Assembly (NCBI GenBank): GCA_022701365.1
Contig: JAKUHH010000040.1
Coordinates: 930,001 to 994,000, forward strand
Source: Mycocentrospora acerina
Taxonomy: Eukaryota; Ascomycota; Dothideomycetes; Pleosporales
DNA length: 64,000 nt
Direction: 5' to 3'
In this document: in pieces, positions 34,758 to 44,857 of the stretch
Numbering within the stretch: position 1 is the stretch's first letter
How the letters are laid out: every line of letters begins with the position of its first letter
Position numbers and translations under genes: made by a program
The notes under the pieces: model-generated
Database searches by the model: none
What the model was told of the DNA's origin: nothing
The model's input: the letters and a program-made list of their open reading frames with translations, nothing else

Positions 34758-37700
34758 CTATATTGCTGGCGCCCTCGACCCCGACAGATTGCCAAAGAGC
34801 TGATCTGGTGGTAGGCGACCCACTTGACCAGTCTGGTCAGGGTAGAATTGCGGAGCAGGTGAGTAACCCTTCGCCTTTTTCCTATAGAGTTCGAGGACAA
34901 AGCCGGCAGCGATGAGAAGACATGTGAGGAACAGAGCGATGGCGAGACCAATAAGTACAACGGCCCAAAGCCCGAGATGTTTTTCTACTCACTTATTAGC
35001 ATGTTCGCTGAAAGTCATAAAGCCTATTAGAACTACTTACTGGACTCTTTGAAGAAAGAATTAGGGTTTTCAACAAAGACCGACGACAAACTTGCGGACG
35101 TGTTTCCTGCAGTTGTGGCAAGAAGAAATGGAACCAACGTAGTGCCGTTGTAAAGGGCACCAGAAGCTGTGCCAAAGCCTGTCATATTAATTCGCCCCAT
35201 TAGTAGAAGATCTTGATCTTGAGAGATCATATCAGTTTGACCATGATTCTTTGATAAGCTTAGAACCTGTAGGCCACGAACACTCGTACCAGGGCCAAAG
35301 ATAGCACTGTTGACGGCTTTCCACTTGCTACCATCGAAGCGCTGAAGATATGTGGTGCCATTACCATTCTTGCCAGTAGCCCAGAGCTCGTTACCGTCGC
35401 GATTAGCTACTGTCAAAGCGGCAACAGGCCCGGGGAGATCATTTGCTCCAGAAAAGGACGTAAATTTATTACTGGACGAGTCGAATGATATAATGGTTGT
35501 CTTGTTGTCGCCAGATGTAACATTGCCTGCGATGAGTAGCGTGGTATCAGAGGTCCAGATTAGAGAAGTCACTTCGCCGGTAAGATCGCCTGGGCTAGTC
35601 CATTGCCGGCGGTCGGTGTTCCAAACACACAGTGCGACACAAGTCAAAGCGCCAGCGGACTGGAACCGACCGGCTACGTATACGTCCTTCGACTTGGGCC
35701 TGGGTGCAATGGCGTTCACAGTGACATTCTGTCCCTGAAGGCGTGGTGGCTGGATCCCAGCAAACCTGCCGGCTGAAAGATCGTACGCTACGATGCCTGC
35801 TACCGTATTGTCATCAATCTTTCCGGTCACCACTCCGCCAGCGAACAGGATGTTGTCTAGTGCAGCAACAGCTGTAAAAGTCGAGTTGGAATCCACTCCC
35901 TCGTTGAAGCCAGAGAGCTTGTCAGAGTTCTTCCCGTCAATGATAAGGACGTTGGAGATGTTTTGTCCATTTGAATCAGTCGCCGAAAAGTGCCCAGCGA
36001 GAATTGTCTTGTTCATTCCATTCTGCGTGTAGAATGTTCCAGTCTGAACACCCATCACAGTCAGATCCTGTCCTGCTGTGATGGCCCGCTTGCGGAGAGA
36101 GGTTTGCTGCTGCTGAGATTCAATTTTGATAGGGAAGGCACTGAGTGCTAAATTGGCATCGCTGTTGCGTAATTCTGCAGTACCGCTCGCGCTTAGGGAT
36201 CCGGAAGAGACCGAACCACCAAACCATCGGTCACCGCCTGGAATATCAGTAAAAGTCATCAACCGACCCTGCAACGCAAGTGACCCGGAACCCAGGTTGT
36301 GCAACCAGTTGCTTCGAGACGGAACCCAAATTGCAAGGCTGTCAACACTAACAGCGGAATAGTTACCAAAAGCATTAACACGAGTGAAGAAACCGCTGAC
36401 GGCGATAACTTGTTCTGGAGTGTTTGCAGTGATGTTGAGCGAGAATGGCACAAGGAACATGACGACGCCATTAACACCGGCACCGAGAGGCCGCCATTGA
36501 TTGTTGGTAAAAGTGGCAACTCCGTTGAGTCCCTGTGACCGCCCATCTTGAGTATTAGTGAAGTTCCCGCCAACATAGAGCGTACTGTCGTTGTGAAACA
36601 TAGTCATCACCTGGCTATTCAGTCCATTCCCTGCTAGGGCAGTTGGCCCATTAGCGTCTTTTCGGATCAAGAAAATATTGTTTCGGCCATCGTTAGTTGA
36701 AAAGTTGCCACCAACATAGAGATTTTGGCTGTCAGCAGTGAGGCTCGTAACTAGAGCTCGTTCTTGGGGACTCAAGCTAACACCAGCTGCGTTGATGACG
36801 GAATCAGAAAGGTCTATCTCCTGCAGTTGTTGCCCCGGCTTATACTCAAACAAGCCGTTGACATTTCCGGATGTAGCTTTCAAGAGTGTGAATCGCACCC
36901 TCTGGGCTACAATTGTGAGAGGAGTTGGTCCTTGTCCTGAAGCAGGCTGGAGGATGACTTGTGGTCGGAAGCCCCGGGTGGCGTTGATGTAACCATTGTA
37001 AATCTCGTCGTATTTGTCGAAATCGTTAGTCTGAAACAAGATTTTGCTTGCTACTTTTGTTGCATCTTGATCCATGATTGCTGTAACATTGACTCGGCCG
37101 CGGCTTCCGCAAGTGCCATCGCCTCGACATCCTGGTGTGTAAATGGCAACAGAATAGTTACCAGACTGCTTGATGTCGGGGAAAAATGTGGCTACGGCCG
37201 CATTGATGTCTACAGGACTACCTTGTACAACCGCTGTCAAGTACTCAGAGGAGCTGTCGTGCGATGGAGTATTCACCCAGGCGCCAGTGTGTGTTGACTC
37301 GGACGTGGTTGTCGTGGGGCCGCAGTTTTTTGGCTCATTGAAGTTATCGATGGCATATACATACATGTCGTCCTGAAGTAGCTGTATACCGTTCAAACCA
37401 GCACCAGCACCATACCATTCCGAGATGTCGAGTCTAAAGGAATCCATTCCCACGACGTTGACAAACGTGAATTCCTGAGCCGAAGTATTGCCCTCGGGTA
37501 GAGGACATTTCGCGTCACAGTAGGCGCGTCGTCCATTTGAAGGGTCGACGTACGAGAAATTCATGATACCGCCGTCTGGAAGTGCCGTGTACCGCCAGGT
37601 CTTGGTACCACGGCCATCGTAGTCCGTATTCCACAGTTTCAAGCTGGTTGGCTGGAAACCAAAGCCAAACTCAGCCTTCCAAAATCCAGGAGAGTTATTA

Positions 37701-38506
37701 GCGAGTAGCCAAGTTTGTCCCTCGCCTTGAGTAGAAAACTCAGACTTGCAGGTGATGTCCTTGGGATCCGTGAAGCCGGGTAGTCCGGAGCTCGTTTGGG
37801 CAGAGATGCCTGCATTGCTGATGGGAATGACCTGGGTACTGTTTTGTGCGTCGGTTGTCACAATGCCATTGAGACCGTTGAATTCACCGCCAAAGACTAT
37901 ATTGCCGTTAGGTGCCGCAACAATTGATTGGACAGCACCATTGAAGCCCGCAAATGACAAGTCCTGCCAGCCATCCTTCCAGATAATGGCATTGGTCGAG
38001 TTGCTGCCCTCAAATAGACCTCCGACATAGACCTGGCCGCCAGCCCGGTCGCAATAGAGGGCATTGACAGATCCATTCAAACCTTCAATAGCCTGTATGC
38101 TGCCATTTGATGGATCGAGCAGTGCGACGCCGCCAGACACACGCATGTCACCCACGCTAGTGAAGTTGCCTGCAAACACTATGCGTTCTGCGCCTTTGAC
38201 CTGGAGGGCGCACATGGCTTTGACGTCAGCGTCAGTCTGGTTGAGTGTTGCAAACACGCCATTGGGAAACCGAGAAAGAATGCCACCATTACGGCCGAGC
38301 ACCTGCTCGCTCTGGCCCACGTATTCATATAGCGATAGAGAGTCGAAGTCGCCGGTGAAAGCCACGCGGCCAAGGTCATTGAGATTAAGATTTGGTGATG
38401 GAGCGGGTGTGAAGCGTATTGCGGATGCCGCCGGAGATGCTACGAGCAGCGAGAGGGCCAGCTTGCCAGCACGCGATGCTAGCAAGGAAGCGAATGGGTC
38501 CCTCAT
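34758..38506 (-). CDS. RAX2: Rax2-like cortical polarity marker
   Basis: Large type I membrane glycoprotein that in yeasts marks past division sites with Rax1 and in filamentous fungi helps direct polar growth. Exons 35041-38506 and 34758-34984, with a 56-base intron, give 1,230 residues. The ATG at 38506 begins a signal peptide (GKLALSLLVASPAASA); the frame extends further upstream but without an ATG. The ectodomain has repeated propeller-like units such as RIVFAGNFTSVGD, GGQVYVGGLFEG, NLYVGGNFST and TLYVGGNFTN, and many N-glycosylation sequons. The second exon supplies the membrane segment (LWAVVLIGLAIALFLTCLLI, about 1161-1185) and a short cytosolic tail ending in SGSRAPAI. Without this intron the protein would lack its anchor, which supports the splice. 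Confidence 0.93.
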
Positions 38507-41500
38507 GGCTGGCAGCAGAGGAAAAACACGGTGGCCGAAGAATATTGGTCGAGAGGCTGCTGGTGTGGACGAGAGACGGAGACGACGGTCGGTCAGCAAG
38601 AGACGATGGCGCCAGACATGACCCGGTGGTGGTGAGGCAGGAGCGCTTTGGCAGTGTTGTTATTTACGGTGTCGTAAAGACTTTCAGGCTAGGAAGTCGT
38701 GATGGAGGAAGTCGCGTTGATTGGGGCAGGCGCGCCACCGATGAGTATGGTTTGCGGGTTAGGAGAGGAGCCGGGGAGGAGATCGCTTGGCACGGATAGC
38801 GAGCGAGGTGATATTAGGTATCTTGGTGTTTGCGGCGGGTTTGCTACGTCTGAAAACGAATGACTGTGGTGAGCGCAATTGATGAAAGCAGCCTCGCGCG
38901 GGCGTCGTGGAAGGAATTAAGATGCTGGCCGGCGGGCTGGTCGGGAGGTCGCAGCTACAGCAGCCTTGGTGATGCAGCCCTCGCGATGGCACTAGGGAAC
39001 TGATTGGCACGACGAGATTGCAGCTAACGGCTAGGCTGCGCACGACCAGTTGCACGGTGACAGCCGATTTGACGCGAACAACAACGCCAGCTGCTGGGGC
39101 AATTATACAATGGCTGACGCTCAAGGTCAACTGTAGTTTATGGGTGGGAGGTGGTGTTGCCGGAGCAGCTGGCACACCGATATGGCTGGTTGGAGACCCG
39201 TTCCCTGCCCCTTTATCCTGGGCAGCGATGCATCTTGCGACCAGTCAATGCCCTGCCATCAGGTCTATACCCTCAACGTCGCACGCCCTCCCGTCATCGT
39301 GGCTGGCGTCGCACTGAGGAGTGAGTTGTAGAACTACGCTTGCAGCCGTCGTGCTCCTGTGGTTTTTTTCTGTCCTCCGCGACACGTTTGGAGCATAATT
39401 CTGCTTCTTTTCCACGTCGTCCATCGCGCAGCAGGGCATCCTCGTAAACGGCCTCTGCGCACTGATCCTAACGCGTACTGTTGTCGTGGCAGTGCAATTG
39501 CCCTCTCCACTCAACACACCCAAGTTCGAAATAACTCAAAGACGTTATCGGACACGCCATTGCATCCCAGTTGCAACGGCTCTCCTTTCACATTTGAGAC
39601 CTGAAACGTTTGGTCTCGATGCCTAAGGCCGGTCGAAAAAGCGCAAAGACCATCTACCATGAATAATTAAACATCGCGCAGAAGCAAAAAGAGGTAAAAA
39701 AGCCACCCTGAACTAACCATCCCACGAATCTTGCAGCCTTTCCGAGATCTCCGACTTTCAAACTTTGTCCTTGCAGTCATCACCGTCACGATGCAGATCT
39801 TGCTATTATTGAAGCCCGTGCTCTATTATTTCAACGGTTTGTTTCAAAGCTCATCCCTGCAACGCCGCACCGATCCGTGTCGAACCACTCATCGTTGCTC
39901 CACATACATCAAACATGCCAAAAATCTCGAAACTCGACGTCTTGTCATGCCAGTCCATCAACCATCCCTCCATGCAATGAGAGAACTTCGGGGTTACAAA
40001 ATTCAGCTACACGAGACAATGAAAAAATATGTCCAATGAGATGAAGAGAACTTCTTGATAACGTCATTCATCCACTTGAACCAATAAAGCGTGCAGCTTC
40101 CTTAAAGCTTCAGCTATCCTTTCCCCCTACGTTGCTCCATCCTCAAGATCCACGTGGTTTTTAAAAATTTAGCTTAAAGTTTTACTTTGCATCAAAGGAT
40201 GAAGCTGCGGCTTGGTAGATTGGCACTTTCCGAAGTATATCGCCACAAAGGTATTGACGGCTTAGGCGAGGCATAAAACCACTACGCAGACAACGTGATG
40301 GATTCCACAAGAAGTGAATCGTGAAAGACCTCTCTGCTACCAGCCTCAAACTCTTCATCATCTATACATGCAGGTAAAGTGGGGGGGGAAGATGAAAGTT
40401 TTTAGATCCCGTGTGTAGATACAATGATAGGACAGAAGTTTAGTTGCGATGACGTTTTGGATGCGTGCCAATGCTAACTACACGACAATTGGGTCGAATA
40501 TATCATATCATGTAAAACTAAGGTAGTAGAGGAGTAATCAATAATAATCGATTGCTTACATTTTTAAAATCTCAAACCTAGAAAAGAAGAGGTAAGAGAA
40601 CGACCAAACTTTCAAAGTCCTACCTTAACTCTAAGATGAAGTTGGAGTCGTGGAGCGAGATCTAATTGCTCGCTTTGATGAAAAACTACTCTTATGACAA
40701 AATCACCATCTATAGCACCCAAACGTGAGCTTGAATAAAAGCTTTTGTGAAAGATTGAATCGCGGTTTAAACAAGGTGTCAGCAAACATGGGTAGTCTAT
40801 CACGTGTAAGAGCACGTAAGCACTCAGGATCAATAAATCTCCTGTCCTCATTTGTCTAGTAAAATAAAAAGTTCTCGATTTTCTATTTCAATCTGATTGT
40901 AAAGGGTTTTTTTGCCAACGCAGAAGTAAGCATATTCTGCTCACTTCTAACGAGTTTACCTGTGAGCGCTACATCAAGCTCAGGGGCGAGTCTCATTTTG
41001 AGCTTTTACACAAGCTTTTGTTAAAGATTACACTGGAGACCTAGCTCGAGCTAACATATAATTCTTTGTCTGCCTGACATAGACTGCAACTCAATCAGAG
41101 AGGTACGACCTAATTAAACAGTAACGCACTCGACGAGACCTACTCAAGAAGCGATTCGGCTCCTCTACCACAAGGACGACAACGATCTTGAATAGACAGA
41201 TCATTCGGTTCACTAGAAAGATGAGAATCCTTACGCACCAATATTGGACACGTTTAAAAAGTCAAGAAGCCGCTTTCGATTATATCCAAGAGTGGCAAGA
41301 TGAAGGAAAGGGTGCGATATTAGAAAATTAAATCATGTGTGCTGCAAGTCAGGCAAGATAGCTGGCGATATTTTTGTACAAAACTTGTTGTATTAGCAGA
41401 ATCCCTTGCGAAAAAATAACATCACAAAATTGGGCAATTTTCGTAGCACTTTTCAGTAAATGATTGCTCGCGGACAGGCAAATAGGTTGTATATACCGTA

Positions 41501-41792
41501 GAACAGAACGCAGTTATTCAGCAGCATTCAGCAAACAACAACTGGCTGTTCAAAATACACGATACCGCACGACTCCGAAATTCGTCACTGCTAGACTTAG
41601 ATATATATAGATTCATGATGCAAGATGAGTCACGTAACTCAGGCCAAAAGTGGTACTGCACATGCTAAAAATTCTCTAAATATGAATAATGCACTTGTGT
41701 TATCTCGGGGGCTGAGAGCCACTTAAAAAACTCGCCCACAGGCCATTGAAGATAGCGAGTTGTGCCTATCTTGCGAGATATCTAGCATCGTT
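38507..41792. other. Intergenic region, GC-rich then AT-rich
   Basis: About 3.3 kb without a supportable gene. The first kilobase is GC-rich and is the RAX2 promoter side. From about 39,600 the sequence becomes AT-richer, which marks the edge of the gene-poor block that continues to about 53,900. Confidence 0.5.
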
Positions 41793-42510
41793 TCAAAAGT
41801 TGGTCCTTATCACAGTTGACACCTCTGAAAACCTGCCTAGCTCCTGCCCTTGCAGCAACAGTTCTTCTTCCTTACCTTTAAACATCCCGTTCATCCACTT
41901 AGTTGTATAAGCCGCCAGGATACGCACCATCTCGGCCGGCGCAATGGTTCCCAGCAAACCCGCGAAATCTGTCGTGTTCTGCCCGGCCGCCTGCAGCAGT
42001 GTGAGCACATTTGAGAAGCTCTCGTGCGTCGTGTTCGCGATAGTGACCCACAGCCTCGGATCCTTGAGCTGCGGCCACGCCGCTAGCCAGCTGGGGTCAG
42101 TAGTGTTCGCCTCGGATATGTATAGGACTGGCTGGGACAGTCCCGATGGGGGCAGCTATCAGGAAGTGGATCAACCTGAGGATATGTACTGTTCTATCTC
42201 GTGATCTATCAGATGATAAATCATAGTACCTTTTTGGTTTGCATGGCACAGCGGGATAGAGCCGTTTCCTGACAGCAGCGAGCCGAAGAGGGTGCCATCC
42301 TAATTGATTGTACCGCGAATGCAGGGGTCCTGGCCGGCAACGATGACGGCGGAGGAGCCGCTTAGAGAGTGTCCCAGCATGGCGACACGGTCAGTCAGGA
42401 ACTGACAAGGTCCACATTATGGAAGCGGCTCAGCCATGGCGGTCGCGTTGCCCAGATGGTCAATAATAAAGGATGCGTAGGCGACGTGGGGGGTATGTGA
42501 TTAATTAGTT
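41793..42510 (-). pseudogene. Broken PAF-acetylhydrolase-like alpha/beta hydrolase
   Basis: Remnant of a secreted-type alpha/beta hydrolase similar to fungal PAF-acetylhydrolase-like proteins. Reading leftward, one frame gives HVAYASFIIDHLGNATAMAE, an in-frame TAA, then LTDRVAMLGHSLSGSSAVIV with the serine nucleophile elbow G-H-S-L-S, then QDPCIRGTID, a TAG stop and DGTLFGSLLSGNGSIP. The C-terminal part continues in another frame (QPVLYISEANTTDPSWLAAW onward) and ends normally at 41793. Neither stop can be removed by a plausible intron, although one intron may lie near 42,170-42,225. The 5' part, including the start and signal region, is missing. Confidence 0.7.
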
Positions 42511-43783
42511 TCGACTGGCTGTTTCAAGCAAAAAGTTGTTAAGAATTTGTCGCATCAACTGGTGACTTCGACTATGAGGCTATGTTAGCTAACAACATAT
42601 CTCATCTAGCTACAGCGACACGAAGTTCCACCTTTTTATAGCTTCGCAGACTGCCTAGGCACAGTGTACGTGGACTCTAATACATGTAATAGACCACAAA
42701 AATATGCTCATATTACTTTAGTAAAGAATTCTTGTAATTTTTGAAATCAGAGATAACAAAATGTCCAGTGTGTAGTATCATGAGGCCGTAAGACAATATT
42801 TTTACTTTTGAAGTTTATATTTTCAAGAATTGAAGAGTTTGCTAAAGAGGAAGTTGAGATTGCCATAACAAGAAACGTTTTCATGTTGTTAGTAATACTT
42901 ATCCGGAATAGTAGACGCCTTCGATTTCATGAATACAGGTATTCAGCTTATTCTTATATCAACTCTGTATCTAAGCAAGCGCATAACCTAGGGTACTCTT
43001 TTTCACAGTCAGCTGTAATTTGGTTTCAGACAGACCGATTCAGTCTCAATCCGATGACACGAGTGGCCATTAGTACTCGGCCCCGGCTGGTTTTTAATGA
43101 CGAAGGACAGAATACTCTCTTTGTAAGGTTGGTACCTTGTCTTGTAATCGTGAGATAAAGACACTACGTGAAATATTTAAAATTGCACCGAGGCCTGCGA
43201 CACTTCTTATGTCCGATCATCATAATCAGGCACCGAAAGTATCCTGTCATCAGGTTGCATGCCAATGGCGTGCTAAGATGTCTTGGCGGCAGAGTGGGCA
43301 ACAAGCAAGTCAATTTGAGCCTTGGCTTCATGCGCTTACCTAGATAGGTAGGAGGTAAACCTATGCAAGTAGCTGCTAGGCTCAATAGGGTAATTAATCA
43401 AGTCAATCTGAGGTTGTTAGCCCCATTTACTTGATTGATGACAACTCTGCTTGGCGGTCTTGACAACCTTGACGGCTTTGACGATATTGTATCTTCAATC
43501 TTGGCGCTAGCCTCAATAGTTATCTCCGTCTATACCAACAGTGTCCTGTCATCTTGTCAGATGTCAGTGACTTGGCTAGTTATCCTGGTGACGTTGTATC
43601 TCCCATCTTGGTGCCAACTTCAATGGAAATTTTTGCCAGCATCAGTGCGTAACATCATGGCTGTGCAAAGTCTTGTGAATCTCCGAACGAGCTATATAAC
43701 CAGCGACATGTCGTTAATAAGAGAAATATCATTACCATTCACCATCAATAATTGCCACTGAACAGAATCCTTTTATAAGCAAC
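42511..43783. other. AT-rich intergenic region with a degenerate repeat
   Basis: No gene is supported. Two related segments, 43,480-43,519 and 43,590-43,626, share the pattern gacg...ttgtatctt/c..atcttgg.gc...tcaat, about 110 bases apart. The right end carries a TATA element for the hydrolase gene. Confidence 0.4.
43693..43699 (+). promoter_or_regulatory. TATA box of the Cys-nucleophile hydrolase gene
   Basis: TATATAA about 90 bases before the ATG at 43784. Confidence 0.45.
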
Positions 43784-44857
43784 ATGAACATGGCCAAACG
43801 AAACATCAATGCCCTCGGCTTCACCATCATCACCAGTACAATGACAACAATGGCACAGAATCTGTCCTTCGGAGCTGACAACTTCTACGTCAGCAATAAC
43901 GTCACAGTTCAATCTATCACGTTCCCCAATTACTTCAATATGAACATCGCCGGCAACCTCTTCATCCCCAACAACCTCGATCCCAGTGGCAACGCATCAG
44001 CCATCATCGTTGGCCCACCATTCGGCGCAGTGAAGGAGCAGAGTGCAAATCTCTATGCTACAAAGCTAGCTGAGCAGGGTTTCGTGACAATCTCTATTGA
44101 TCCGGCGTACTGGGGAGCGAGCGAAGGTGAGCCGCGCAATGCGGTTCTGCCAGATATGTATGCGGAGTCATTCAGCGCAGCAGTGGACTATCTCACTCTG
44201 CAGGACTTTGTTGATCGCGAGCGAATCGGTGTCCTTGGCATCTGCGGAAGTGGCTCCTGGGCGATTAGTGCAGCGAAGATTGACACCCGCATGAAGGCCC
44301 TCGCGACCGTGAGCATGTATGATATGGGTGCTGCTACTCGCGATGGGATGCGGAATGCGGTCAGCTTTCAGCAACTTCAGGCAAATATTGCATTAGGAGC
44401 CCAGCAGCGACAGATTGAGGTTGATGGTGGCGCGAGAGTCTACACAGGCGGCACCCCCCAAAATATCACAGTGAACTCGACCGTCATCGATAGGGAATTC
44501 TTCGACTTTTATCGTACTCCGCGTGGCGAGTACACGCCTGAAGGCTCAGCACCCACTCTTACCACGTACCCCACTCTCTCGTCAGTATTCAGGTTGGCAA
44601 ATTACTATCCATTAAATGGCTTGGATATTCTCCAGCCGCGCCCAGTCTTGTTTGTGGCAGGCACTGAGGCACACTCGCGTGAGTTCGCTGAGGATGCCTA
44701 CTACCTTGCAGGATACCCGAAGGAGTTGGTTTGGGTGCAGGGTGCCGGTCATGTCGATCTATACGACCGAACAGAGCTTATCCCATTTGCGAAGTTGGCC
44801 AACTTCTTCCACACCAGTCTCAGCGCAGCTAATGCTACCATCGGCTCCCGTCGTTGA
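43784..44857 (+). CDS. Alpha/beta hydrolase with Cys nucleophile, YcjY/DLH-like
   Basis: Single-exon 357-residue alpha/beta hydrolase of the type annotated as YcjY-like or dienelactone-hydrolase-like. The nucleophile elbow reads GVLGICGSGSWA, so the expected nucleophile is Cys154 rather than serine, as in dienelactone hydrolases. The likely acid is Glu296 (VAGTEAHSREFAEDAY) and the likely base His323 (VQGAGHVDLYD). An oxyanion-side motif IIVGPPFGAVKEQSANLYA is present. The first 24 residues (KRNINALGFTIITSTMTTMA) could be a weak signal peptide; an alternative start is Met23, just before AQNLSFGADNFY. Substrate unknown. Close relatives are common in bacteria, so transfer is possible but not shown. 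It lies 1.3 kb from a broken hydrolase gene of a different family. Confidence 0.88.
   Translation: MNMAKRNINALGFTIITSTMTTMAQNLSFGADNFYVSNNVTVQSITFPNYFNMNIAGNLFIPNNLDPSGNASAIIVGPPFGAVKEQSANLYATKLAEQGFVTISIDPAYWGASEGEPRNAVLPDMYAESFSAAVDYLTLQDFVDRERIGVLGICGSGSWAISAAKIDTRMKALATVSMYDMGAATRDGMRNAVSFQQLQANIALGAQQRQIEVDGGARVYTGGTPQNITVNSTVIDREFFDFYRTPRGEYTPEGSAPTLTTYPTLSSVFRLANYYPLNGLDILQPRPVLFVAGTEAHSREFAEDAYYLAGYPKELVWVQGAGHVDLYDRTELIPFAKLANFFHTSLSAANATIGSRR

Noticed and set aside
40726..41029. Two similar 31-base words at 40,726-40,756 and 40,999-41,029
   Set aside because: They agree at 26 of 31 positions, but the similarity does not extend to the flanks; too weak to call a repeat element in AT-rich DNA.
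42808..43158. 116-codon plus-strand frame
   Set aside because: It lies in AT-rich sequence, uses a non-ATG start, has no domain, and no splice partners were found.
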